A stretch of 64,000 nucleotides of DNA. Origin: Pipra filicauda (taxonomy: Eukaryota; Chordata; Aves; Passeriformes; Pipridae). The stretch covers positions 3,348,001 through 3,412,000 of the forward strand of contig NW_024104509.1 of the NCBI RefSeq assembly GCF_003945595.2, in the 5' to 3' direction. The first letter of the stretch is position 1. Each line of letters starts with the position of its first letter. The notes under the pieces are model-generated. The model did not search any database and had not been told where the DNA came from. It was given only the letters and a program-made list of their open reading frames with translations. Shown piece after piece: positions 12,881 through 23,896 of this stretch. The position numbers were made by a program, and so were the translations under genes.

Positions 12881-15800
12881 AAATCAAAATGGGGTCTGAT
12901 TACATATGTAACTGAGATAGTACACATTCATCATTCTACAGAGTAAATAGAAGTCTGGAAATCTGAAATGATTATTTTTCACTTGTTAAAATAACAGGAC
13001 ATGGTTTTCTTTTTTTCTCCTAGTTTTTATAGACTTTCTATAAATTTCTGGACTGTGAACAAAATCTAAACCTTTTTGCTCTGTTTACTTCAATAAGTAT
13101 GCCATTCTACTTTCTGAGTTTGCCACTGTGATTACTTTTCTCATCTTTAACATCATAGCAAAGTAGATGAGAAACAAGTATTTTCTTCTAGCAGAGATAG
13201 ATCTTAATTCAGGCTGTAGATTCTGTTCAGCCTGTATGCCATGCAGGCAGGACCTGCACTTGGATTGGTATATAATGAAATACAGTGGTGCTTCCCCTTC
13301 CACCTCAGTTTAGCCCTTTGTTTCTCTTTGAAAAGAATTTGTGTTTGTTGAGTGGGATAACAGTGAGAGTTGGTGGATGCTAGTGATATGATCCCACTTC
13401 TGGGAGGTAGGAGGTGGCAGAAATGAGCATGTACTTCTTTCATTTGCCTTCTCAGTCCTCAGCTTTTGGGATGATGCATTTAGTTGCCTTGGGAGTAATT
13501 TGTATCTGTAGGGCCTTGGAAAAAAAGTACACTTAGCAGTAATGATGCTGAAAGAACTGTGATGAAGTCCAAGCAACTGTGAATTATGTCTCACGTTCCT
13601 CAGCTACCTCTTAACCACTTTCTTTTCTGATGGGGACATCGCCCTTTTCTTTCTCAGAACACAAACAAGCTTGGTTGTACACCCATTAACTGAGTTTAGT
13701 TTTCTCATCAAGCTTATTTCTAAGTCTCTAGCAATTGCAAAAGAAAAGTAGGACAGGTCTTAGATGAATGCAAAATGTTTAAGGATGAGATTGAGAGAAC
13801 ACGTTTTTTTCATTCCTATTTGGAGGACTTAATAGGAGGCCTGGGTAGCCTCAGACATCAGAGACCTGACTCAAGGTTTTTCTGTACTTCTGAATAGGCA
13901 AGGTTCCTGCTTTTGACAAGGCACATCATGAAATTAGTTTTGTTGTGAGAATTAAAATCTCATAAATACTGCTGCTAAGAAAGCAGAAACTTCCCTAAGA
14001 GCAGGTTTCAGAATATTGAGAAAGCTCATCATATTTGTAGGAGCTGTAGTAAGAATGTATAATCTTGAATGTGTGGAACAACTCAGAAAAATGAGTCTGA
14101 AATTTATAACTTGCTTACAGCAGTCACATTGCTACAGAAAGATGACAGAAATTTAATTGCTCTGCCATGAGAGCCAGAAATTCTGGACTTACAGTGCACA
14201 GCAATTCTTGCATTAGACTGTTTGGTTTTGATCTATCATAGCTATTACCTCTGATTAAATCCATTTAATTAGAGGAAAAATGCAGTCCAGAATTTTTAAG
14301 ATGCTGAGAGGACGTTTTTTGTTCTCTTACCAACGTAGAAAGGGACCGCAGAGTAACCCATGTTCTGTAAGCTGTGAGTAGTTTGACATTTTACTTAGGA
14401 ACCATTTACCAGATGGTGTGTCTCCAGGAGTATGCACTCACCTCTGGCAATTCTACTGCAGGGTATACTTAATTATCTGACTCCATTTGTGATTTTACAT
14501 TATTTAATTATCTAGCTTATACTGAGGATCTTTTTACAGTGTACTTACATTTCACCTGGCTATATGCACAGTTTATGAATACAGTCTATATCACATAAAT
14601 TTACAAACTCTGTAACTGGTTACAGCCTCTGCATATGCTCTGTTCCTACAGAAACATTCTTAGGACTTTGTGTTTTTGTGTCATGGAACTAAAGAAGAAA
14701 ATGGTCCTAGTTGACTGTGTTCAGTTGATTGCAGCCTTGGGCTACCTTAGCTTACAATTAGTAATGAAACTCTTGTATGGGAGTAAATGAATTGTCTCTA
14801 ATGTGTAACTGTACCATTGTCAGTCCAAATAAACAGCAGAACAGAAGCTGAAATACTTAACTTTCAAGTTTAAACTTGGTGACCCATTTCACTGCTAGAC
14901 AGAGTTAAACTTTAAAGCCTTGAGGGAATTTGAAAAACAGAAAGATCTGGTGAGTTTTCTCATTTAATGCGGTTGTTCATGCCATATTTTTTCTTAGAAA
15001 ATTTGTTTCCTGTTCACCTGAAGCTGGTTTTATAGGCTTGATCCTTCAGTCTTTTCAGAGAAAGAAAGCACATTCATGGGATTCATTGCAAATTCTCATA
15101 ACTGTGCAGCTATAATTGTACAGTGCCATGAGTACTCTTGTGAGTATGAAGTTTAACAATGGTGAGATTCAACTTCAAAATGAGCACCTGACAGTATTTT
15201 ACTTTCAGACTTCCTTCGTAAAGCTTTCAAGAGTAGGGCTAGCCATAGAAACCAAAAATGAACTTTTTGAAACATTTGCACACAGTGTCTTTTTTGTAAT
15301 ACTAAAAAGTGAGGACGTTGCATATGAAGCTGCCTAATTTGGGTTAAGAAATTACAGAATCTATTTAATGTGCAGCCCGAAAGAGAGAAACTGATTCGAG
15401 TCAGAGAAATACATCTTGCCAGAGTCAGGTCCCACAGCTTATTTTGGGACCATTTCAGGGCTGTGCATGCTGCACCCAAGTCACATTTCCTTCCCTCTCC
15501 ATTTTCTTTATCCACAACGTCTCATGTGTCTTGTGGTAAGACGTGTGCATACCTTTTCTTTCTAACAATGTCAACACTTGTATCAGAAGAGGCTGTTTTA
15601 GGGGTGAAAGGGTTGCGAGGAGCAGCTGCCAGACCAATTCACATACCTTGCTTTTGGCTCATGTACCTTTAGAAAACATTATGGTGAGAAGAATCGTATC
15701 CAATTACTCTGTTGGTTCATAACTTGCCAGCAATTCTGTATTGCTTAGACTATTACAAACTAATTAGATGTTTAATGTGACAAGCATGTCACCAGGTGTG

Positions 15801-17106
15801 CTCATGGTGCAGGAGCCCACACTTTTTCATTTGCATTCAGTTCACATTTGTGTTCACCATTATGATTCTCCCCTGGTCTCTACTTTTCCTTTGTCAGTTC
15901 TTTAAATTCATTATTTTGTGAGTTTTGGTACAAAATGGTACTGTCAAGGAAAAGTAATCTTGTGATTAGGAGTTTCCAACCAGGCATCTTTGTGGATTAA
16001 TAGCATGGTTTTGAATTAAAAACAATCGGATTGTCCACATTACAGAATTACTGGACTTGTTTTCCTGGTACTTTTGCTATTTTTTTTGTCAGTTTGCAAG
16101 TAATGTAATTGCCAGATCTGACTTACTGGAGAAGTAGAATGTGTATTCTTGAAAGAGTAGAAAGTTAGCATCTCCCACATCACTAACATCTGTCCTGCTT
16201 GAGGCAATGAATACACAGTACACGCTGTCAAACAATATCAGCATTGAGCATTTGACATTGTACAGGTGTCTAACAATGCTGTGACATCCTTTCTAGTCCC
16301 TCCTCAGGTGGAAGAAGGTAGGTCATCACCTCAATTATATGCAGAGGAGGCAATTTTCACTCATCCTGTTTCCTGTTGTTTACAAATGACAGGAGTCTGG
16401 TATCTGGAACTGTGTGACATCTCAATTTGTGCCACTTGGTTTTGTCTGAGTATTTAGCAAACTTTAAAAGCTGCTATGACAAGTGACCTTTTTCACTGGT
16501 TAAAATACATGAAATGTGACCTCTTTCACAGGAAAACCACAACCCACAGCATGGCCTCTGAGCAAATCTTGTTCAGTATGATGGTATAAAATCACTACTA
16601 GTGAAATAACAAATTCATATTTCTAGGAATGCATGCTCACTGGCAAGGCAGTAATAGAAAGAAATTTCAAGGGGAAAAGGAAAAAAACCTTTTTTCCTTA
16701 TCAAGACAGATTCTGTTACTAAAAATACATTTTGAAGCTTTGGAATAATGAAAGGGCAATACAAAACCCAGAAGAGAGCCAAAGCTAATGAAAATGCTTG
16801 TCTCTCTTTTTCAGTAATGCCTGATTTGAGGCTTTTTGGATTTCTTCTGGTGCATACAGTTAGGCAGCAGAGTTTTAAGAATGCTAAAAATGCTAGATTA
16901 TTTCTCTGTCCCCCTTTGGAATGTCAACAGAAACAAGGAGCTGGGAGATGCTTATGCCTGGGAATAAGTTATGTTATGAGACTGGGAATTCTACAGCAAA
17001 ACAAGTTGCCAAGGGCCAGATTTGTAGGCAGCTCTGGTTGGTGTATGTTTCTTTGATTAGGTACTTCAGTACTTAAGGGTGCACTTGTCTCCTTCATGAG
17101 TTGGAG
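12881..17106. other. intron stretch, nothing recognised
   Basis: This is AT-rich intron. The overlapping open frames around 13.1-13.6 kb and 15.1-15.7 kb occur on both strands without coding features and are treated as chance frames. Confidence 0.6.
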
Positions 17107-17320
17107 AAACGTATTGTAAGGTTGGAAAAGACCTTCAAGATCATTGAGTCCAACTTTTAACACTGCTGTGTTCCGCACTGAACCGTATCCCTAAGTGCCA
17201 CATCCACATGCTGTTTGAATGCCTCCAGGGATGACGATTCCACCACTTCCCTGGGCAGCCTATTCCAGTGCTTGAGCACCCTTTCAGTAAAGAAATTTTG
17301 TCTGATATCTAATCTAAACC
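17107..17320 (-). repeat. CR1 LINE 3' end, antisense orientation
   Basis: Read on the + strand it has the usual reversed CR1 3' end: GGTTGGAAAAGACCTTCAAG, ATCATTGAGTCCAAC, TCCCTAAGTGCCACATCCAC, TGAATGCCTCCAGGGATGAC, CCACCACTTCCCTGGGCAGC, TTCCAGTGCTTGAGCACCCT, and TTTCAGTAAAGAAATTTTG leading to ATCTAATCTAAACC. The element therefore lies on the minus strand. It is 5'-truncated at about 17320. The minus-strand open frame overlapping it is not a gene. Confidence 0.93.
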
Positions 17321-20300
17321 ACAGTGTCAGCATAAGAGAGCCGCAGTCTTAAGATTTCTGGAGAAGGAATGACCTGTATGAGGCTGCCCACTCGTGACTT
17401 AGGTGTGCTGTCATACTTGGTAGTCCTGGAGGGTTTGCAGCCTGGACCTGAGTATAGGATTCAGTAACTGTACAGAGGAGTTCAAATTCTTGTTGTCTTT
17501 ACTCCTCTATTTAGAATCCTAAATAAAGGAATTTCAAAATCTAACCATACACACTTGAAAACAAATACATCTCTTTGTTCAAGAAGAAGTGCATGAATAT
17601 TACAAACACTGCCTGAAAATACCTGAAGTCATTACTAGAAAGGAAGTGCCTTTTAGTAGGAAATCTTAAGAATGCTCATGAGGAGAAGGTTCATTTGAAG
17701 GTGCAGTTTAGAGGCAGGAAGAAAGTTATCTGTAGATTCAGGCAAATCCTTGTTACAGCAGAGAAACAGAATTCCTGAGCTGTCTTTTTTCTTGTTGTCA
17801 TTTCAAGATCACTTTGCCTCTTCATGTTCCCATTCCTTCTTCCTTTCCTTCATGTCATCTTCATAGGAACAGATGCATTGTACTTCTATCAGAGGAGTGC
17901 AATATCTTTCAAATTCCTCAAAAATCAGAGTTGCCACTGAAGTGGGACAGAATTCCTAAGGATACTGCTATGTGTAAGAAGTTCTAATGCAAGCTTTCAA
18001 GTGCTGCTACTATAACTAGCAACTTCTTTTTTTTTTATTGTTTGTTTCTGTTTATTTTCTTTTTGAATAATAGTTGATTAAGTAATAGATCACTACAATA
18101 CTTTATTAGGTGGGTTTCCTTTATTGTTCAGGCCTTAAAGCCCTTCTTGTGCTGTAGCGTATCTTCTGTTCCCAAGGAATGTGAAACACAGTGTTTAGGC
18201 AGTTTTTGGACAGTTTCAGAGTTCCTGGGTGGCAGTATATTCCTATCTATACTTTTGAATGCTAAAATATAACAAGTTCTTGAGTGAGCATTTTAGTTTT
18301 CTTGTTCAGAATTCGTATCACATTTAGTGAAAATGTAAGTCCTTCAAGTGAGGACCAAAATAGGTTGTAGATAATATCGATGTGATGAAGAATAACCAGT
18401 TTCAGGTATTGAAATTGGAATTATTTGATTTCTTACCAAATGTAGATGTGTTGGAGACAACATACCAGAGGAAATGTTTTAGTGGTAAACCTTTTCAGGA
18501 GAACTACTTTGCTGCAGCAGCAAGGAGCTGCTCAGTTGGAATGAATTAATTTGCCAAGGGTACTGTAGCCAGGCAGACTCAGGTAAGCTGGCACAGAGAT
18601 GTTTGAAAATGGTGTAAGACAGAGCAGAAATGCATGAAGCAGATATGGGGAAGTAGAGGCAGTAAGGGCAATGAACAACACAGAGAAGCGAGGAATTGTT
18701 GTTTATTGAGAGCTGCCTGAAGTTGAGTTGAACCTGTAAAAGTTTTTTTGGGTAAAAATGAGAATGATTATCATGCAGGGAAATGATGCACTGTAAGAAG
18801 GGTTATGTCACGTGATGCAGTGCTTTGTTATCAACCTGGTATCTGAAAAGTCATTCTGAAAAGCTCTTGAAAATTCAAGTGTATCATAATTTGAATTCAT
18901 TTTTTTAGTAGAGTTGCTTTAAAATTCATATTACTGTTTCAAACTGCAATTGTATGCTTCTGTGGCCTTGAGAGAGTCACAAAGCACTTGGAGCCATCCT
19001 TGACTTTGACATTGAGACCTGCGGTGCTTATCTAGGACAGAGTATACCTGCTGTGTCTACTGCTTTCTGAAAAGCAGAACCTGACATTTTATTTATGTTT
19101 ATGAGGGTGTGCCTTCCAAGGGTGATCCACAGACCAATAGCAGATCTTGCAAAGATGTGTGGAAACAGTGAGGCAGAGGAAGGATATAACAACAAAAAAC
19201 TTCAAAATCCAAAAAAAATTACACCCAGAAGGCATCTAGTACATCTTTTCTTTATAGACAGACAGATGAAACATTTTTCAGCACAGAGCATGTGAGGTGC
19301 AGTGCTATAAGTTAAGCACTGCGCTGAGACATTAGGTTGTGGGTATTTGCTCGAAACCCCTTTCTTCTGTTCTTGGCAATAAACCAGTTTTTGTTTTCAA
19401 AACATTCCAATCCAGCATAAGCCAGCTTTGAATTTGTTTGAAGTAACTTGAATGTTTTTGTTAATGTGAGTATTTTTGAAATGCTCAAAACTTGTAAACT
19501 TGAGAGACTACTGGCTTTTTATGCTGATGTGGTTTCAGACATTGGAAAAAAATTGGTATTCTGTTCTTCCCACTGTTTTATGAAGCACTTCAGTAATGTG
19601 CTTTCAGCATTAGCCCATTTGTTTTTTCTATCTTTTTTTTTTAACTAAAAAATGAAATAAAAATTCTGGACCAAACTTGAGTCAACCTATAAAACTTCAA
19701 AAAGAGCTTTGCAGCTCAACCCCCAAATCCTTTTATTTTAATATGTGTCTTTTTATGAAGATAAGCGCTTCCCATTTTCAGAGTTATATGGAATTGGCAT
19801 GTGTTTAATTTTGTCACAAGAAAGTTGCAGGGGTAGGGAGAGTGTGAATGCTATGAAGACTGCAGGTTATCATTGCCGCTGGAAACAACATCCAGTACTG
19901 TGCTGTGCTATGTACAGGTCTGGAACAGGTGCAAAAGTAATCTGCAATTTTGTATGTACCACATATGTTAATATCTTCATATTACCTCAGAGCCTGAAAA
20001 ATTAAATTATTCTTTGGCTTTGTGGAAATAAAGTTCTTTTAAAAACTTATCTAGTTACATGGAATCACTTTCCTTGTTTGCATCTAATTCTGAAACTTCC
20101 AGTAAAATACTCTTTTCAGGGGTGACTTTTTAATTTTTTTTCTTTTCTCTTAAAGAATACTAGCATCTTTACTAAATGCAAAAGAGTTTGCAATATGTTG
20201 AGAAGAAAGGCTTTGGGGCTAGAAATGTGCCTTGTAGTTTGTCCCACAAAATCCCTTTCAAGTTTAATTGACTTAAATTGTGTAAAAATTACCATTTCAA

Positions 20301-21616
20301 TTTTGCTGATTGTTTCTCTTAGAAGTCCTGGATTTTTGCCCAAAAACTAATTGATTATGAGCTTCTGATTTAAGGTCAGGCTCTGCTATCATTAAACATC
20401 AAGCAGGTAACACTCTTGGGCACTCTGGAGTGTGTAGTCCGGGTGCTGAAGTAATGGACCTTGGAGAAGGAGAGAGCTTGGCTGGGCTTCCTTCCTGCCT
20501 TGAATCAGGGAATCAGCTGTGTTCTCTCCACTTTCTGAAGGTGGCATATAAAATGATGTAGGAGATGGTAACTGATCTTCCCACAGGTAGATGAATGCTC
20601 TACAGAAAATAAAAGCCCCTCAGCATTTCCAGAGAGTATGAAATAGAACACACTCATTTACTAGCAAAAAGATGGATGAGGTGACCAAAAGGATTTTCCT
20701 CATAATTTTTTTTAGTTGCTATAAAAAATATCTTAATAAAATGTAATATATATATAAATAGTAAGGGACTACAGATGTGCAGTAAAATGGCAGCGAAATT
20801 GCTTTCAATTCCTCTACTCTGTCTATAGACTGCATGCAGCCTGGAAACCAGTTTGAAATGGGGCAGGAAATCCTTGACCAAGGAGGAGAAGATTACCACT
20901 GAAACCAGCATCAAGCAGAATAGCCCAGCATGGGATTCAGTGTCCTTGGCAATTCTTGTTAGAATTTTGGAGATGTTTTTAAACCTTAACATTGCTTAAC
21001 TTAAGTGGGATTTTTTTGCACGTGAAAGTAGATACCTTTGTCAACAGTTGTCAGGTATACTTCAAGGCAAGCACAAAGCAGTACAACAAACTGTGACTGT
21101 AGATAGGAACCATGGAAATAAAACCAAAGCCAAACCCTGTTCTGCTGCTGGCAGTTGAGAAGTGTGTTGATTCCCCCTCTAAATACATTGAAACCCCAAG
21201 TGTGTGTTTTCTTATGTAGAAGGTGAAGGAGAGGCTGGTGAATGAAGTTTACCAGTCTCAGAGTTGTGCCTCTATGTTTGTAACACTGAGCTGCAAAATG
21301 GAACCCTGAAATGAATTAGAAAATGAAAGAAAACCAATGTCCTGGAGGTTTCTGGACATCATGAGTCCTCATGCTTCCGGTGGGATCTACAAAATAATTG
21401 TACTGGTGCAGAAGGAAATGAACTGTGATTTGTAGGTGATTGTGAGTTGTTAACATGGGTAAAGGTGTGACATAGCAACGAAAATGCGACTTTAAGCCAT
21501 GCCCTGTTTTTAACTGTTAACACTTCTTTTTCATGGTTGCTGGAATCATGCTTTCAAAAATAGTAGTCATCTACTAGTCCCAGATTTTAGCAGACATCTT
21601 AAGGAGCTCGTCAGCC
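17321..21616. other. intron stretch, nothing recognised
   Basis: AT-rich intron. No repeat, RNA gene or exon is recognised between the antisense CR1 and the RTE-like cluster. Confidence 0.6.
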
Positions 21617-21623
21617 CTGTAAG

Positions 21624-21837
21624 GCCATCCATCTAAGAGAAGGTCACCCTAAACAAACCTACATCCTGAGGACCTCGCTGCCACTGTCCAAGCTCGCTCG
21701 GCCCCGGCAGATGAACCTCAGGATTAAAGGGTGGGCTCAGTTCAGCGCACACTGTGTCTCACCTAAAAAATCCACTGCGCAGGCTCGAAGGGTAATGACC
21801 TTTTCCAAATCTTCGCTCGCGAAGACTGGCCATACAA
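21624..21837 (+). mobile_element. SINE-like or internally deleted element sharing an RTE-like 3' tail
   Basis: This GC- and CpG-richer block of about 210 bp stands out from the AT-rich surroundings. Its last 45 bp or so (GGGTAATGACC, CCAAATCTTCG, CTCGCGAAGACTGGCCAT) align by eye with the 3' ends of the elements at 21893-22255, 22288-22348 and 23832-23896. They include the CTTCG/CGAAG hairpin. The upstream 165 bp (containing ATCCTGAGGACCTCGCTGCC and AGGATTAAAGGGTGGGC) do not match those elements. A 7-bp direct repeat CTGTAAG flanks it at 21617-21623 and 21838-21844 and may be the target duplication. It could be a SINE using the LINE tail, or a LINE 5'-UTR joined to the 3' end by deletion. The open frame at 21711-21977 only spans it by chance. 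Confidence 0.6.
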
Positions 21838-21892
21838 CTGTAAGACTAGCATTCTGCTTTACAGGTGTAGATAAAAGTGAAACTGTTCAATC

Positions 21893-22255
21893 TGTCATCA
21901 TCATCATGACTGGGCTTCGCAAACGAAGATTTGGGAAGGGCACTACCCAACGTTTGTTACAAGCGTGTGGTGGCTAAAAAGGCCAATATGAGACAGACAC
22001 GTCCAGTTGCAAAAGGCACAGCAGAAAGACTCCTTAGGTGGTATATTCTGCAAGACAGGATTCTTTCTGTGTTGTCTTTTCTCCTCAAGGGTGATCCTGC
22101 GTGCGTTCTCAAAGGCATCAGCACCGTTATAGATGGTGTGTCTCCAGACCTCCCAATTGGAGGCCAGAGTAGACCAGTTATGTTGATCAATATGGCCAAG
22201 GCTGAGGTGTTGTTTCAGGGAGTCCTTGTATCTTCTCTTCAGGGCTCCTCTCTTT
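21893..22255 (-). mobile_element. RTE-like non-LTR retrotransposon, 3' end with ORF2 C-terminus
   Basis: Read on the minus strand, this holds the end of a LINE second ORF and then a short 3' UTR. In the reading frame I see RYKDSLKQHL, then GHIDQHNWSTLASNW, then WRHTIYNGADAFENARR, then EEKRQHRKN, then a zinc-finger-like C-x2-C segment with SHIGLFSHH. This is the C-terminal tail known from many vertebrate endonuclease/reverse-transcriptase LINEs. The 3' end has the CTTCG-N4-CGAAG hairpin and a (CAT)n/(ATG)n microsatellite tail on its left side at about 21894-21908. The copy is 5'-truncated at about 22255 and has lost the rest of ORF2. The RTE clade is inferred from the microsatellite tail; AviRTE is a plausible family but was not verified. 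Confidence 0.72.
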
Positions 22256-22275
22256 CATATGTTTGTGCCTTTAGT

Positions 22276-22287
22276 ATTACTACTAAT
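22276..22287. repeat. left target-site duplication of the 61-bp insertion
   Basis: The perfect 12-bp repeat ATTACTACTAAT occurs again at 22349-22360, directly after the insertion's CATG end. Confidence 0.82.
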
Positions 22288-22348
22288 CGTGCTTGTAACA
22301 AACGTGGATAGAGCCTTCCTAAATCTTCGTTCGCGAAGCCTAGCCATG
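22288..22348 (+). mobile_element. 61-bp 5'-truncated RTE-like insertion with 12-bp TSD
   Basis: This sequence starts CGTGCTTGTAACAAACGTGG and ends in CTTCGTTCGCGAAGCC plus TAGCCATG. It is essentially the last 60 bp of the same family as the antisense copy next door. The perfect 12-bp direct repeat ATTACTACTAAT flanks it at 22276-22287 and 22349-22360. The duplication makes this a very short independent retrotransposition event in + orientation. Confidence 0.82.
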
Positions 22349-22360
22349 ATTACTACTAAT
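22349..22360. repeat. right target-site duplication of the 61-bp insertion
   Basis: This is the second copy of ATTACTACTAAT, identical to 22276-22287. Confidence 0.82.
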
Positions 22361-23831
22361 ACAAAGATCAGGATGATTTTTGGTAAGCTTGTAAAACTTA
22401 ATGTTTTCAGAGGTAGGAAAGAGAAATTACTTGCATGGAATTTATTAAGGTTGCTACATTTGTATCTCTTTTTAGTGAAATCAGTGAGATGGAGAGACAA
22501 GTAAATATTTTAAAAATTCCTACAAATTTAAAAATCATTTTATGGTGTGGTTTTTTTTTGTAATCATGTTTGTACTTGTTTGTCTGAAGTGCTATTTGAT
22601 TCGATTATTTTTCAGTTATAAGTAGTGTCATTTATATGCTCAACCTTAAAATTACATAATTTTTACCCGAAGCAATTCACAATGAAAGAGGAGGGGCAGA
22701 AGAGTGGGAATTATGGAAATGTCAACATGGAACACGTTTAGAGTAGATACTGGGCACATTAGTAATAGATAAGATAAACTGCCAAAATAGTTTTGGTTAA
22801 GGGATCAAGACTGACATGAAATGTATGGAATTAATTGAGGCAGGAAATAAATGGCTGAGGATCAAAACACTCTTTGAGCTGCAGGAGTTAGCCTACCACT
22901 TTGTTTTCTCAACTAATAATTGATGTGTAGCTAGCTAAGGAAATCGCAGAAGTAAAGGATGTTGCTTGTAGTGTGTGCAGGGATAAAAATAGTAAATAAA
23001 AAATTATAAAAGCGTTAAAGAAAAGATAAAGAGGGTTACAGTGACTGGGGCATTTAATCTACTCTGTTTTGTTTGAACAAGAAAAGTGAGCAAGAGTGAC
23101 TGGTTTCCTCAGAAGGTCAAAGATGCGAACATCCTTTTAGAGGAGGAAAGCAATGGGAACATTAAAAACATGAATCAAAGAGTCTCTGTCCTAGTCAGAA
23201 TTGAACTTAGCTTTTGTGAAAGGTTCCTAATTTGTTTTGACTCTTTCTAAAAACCCTGCTGTACTAGTCAGTTTGTCACATTTTCTGTTTTGAGTATTAT
23301 GTTAAGATGTCCAACTGAATTTCCATTAGAAATGCTGCTTAATGGGATATGTACAAAAAACCTGTAGCATTGCAGATGAATTCTTCAGTAAAATTGATTC
23401 TCATTAAAAATCACTCAGTCTCTACTAGATGATGGAAAATAACAAGTAGCTCATAACCTGGTAGAGGTGGGACCTATGTCAAACATTAATCAGTGTTACT
23501 ACAGTTAATATAGTCCAGCATTATATTAATTATGTGAAACATGCACAATAAGGGGCTGTTTCGACAAGAATGAAGGCACCAAAATGAGGTAAAAGCAATT
23601 TACAGGATTAAGGACTGAAGGCAATAGTTGTTCTGTGCCTGGAGTGCAAATTTTGAGGTATTCCATGTTTAATGTTGTATAAAAATAGCATTTGGGTATA
23701 TATTTGTGGTTGCAGTTACTGTGGGCAGAGCTCATAGTTCAGGAAACAAACAGCCTGAGACCTGTATTCTGATCTCTTGCCACTCTTTATGATTATTGTC
23801 TTAGTTTATTTTTACTGGAGTAATACTGTAA
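22361..23831. other. intron stretch between RTE-like copies
   Basis: AT-rich intron with no recognised feature. Confidence 0.6.
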
Positions 23832-23896
23832 CAAACGTGGGTAGAGCCCTTCCCCAAATCTTCGTTTGCGAAGCCCAGCCATGATGATGATGATGG
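23832..23896 (+). mobile_element. RTE-like 3' fragment with (ATG)n tail
   Basis: The fragment starts at TGTAACAAACGTGGGTAGAG. It continues through CCCCAAATCTTCG and TTTGCGAAGCCCAGCC, and ends in a run of ATG units. It has the same 3' terminus as the pieces at 21.9-22.35 kb, again in + orientation and again truncated to about 60 bp. I could not define a clean target duplication; GGAGTAATA upstream and GGAATATTAAT downstream are only partly similar. Confidence 0.75.

Noticed and set aside
21931..22311. 126-codon + strand open frame
   Set aside because: It reads the antisense of the RTE-like ORF2 tail; the real frame is on the minus strand.
22226..22504. Open frames on both strands across the RTE-like cluster edge
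   Set aside because: They cross the 61-bp insertion and its duplications and have no protein similarity.
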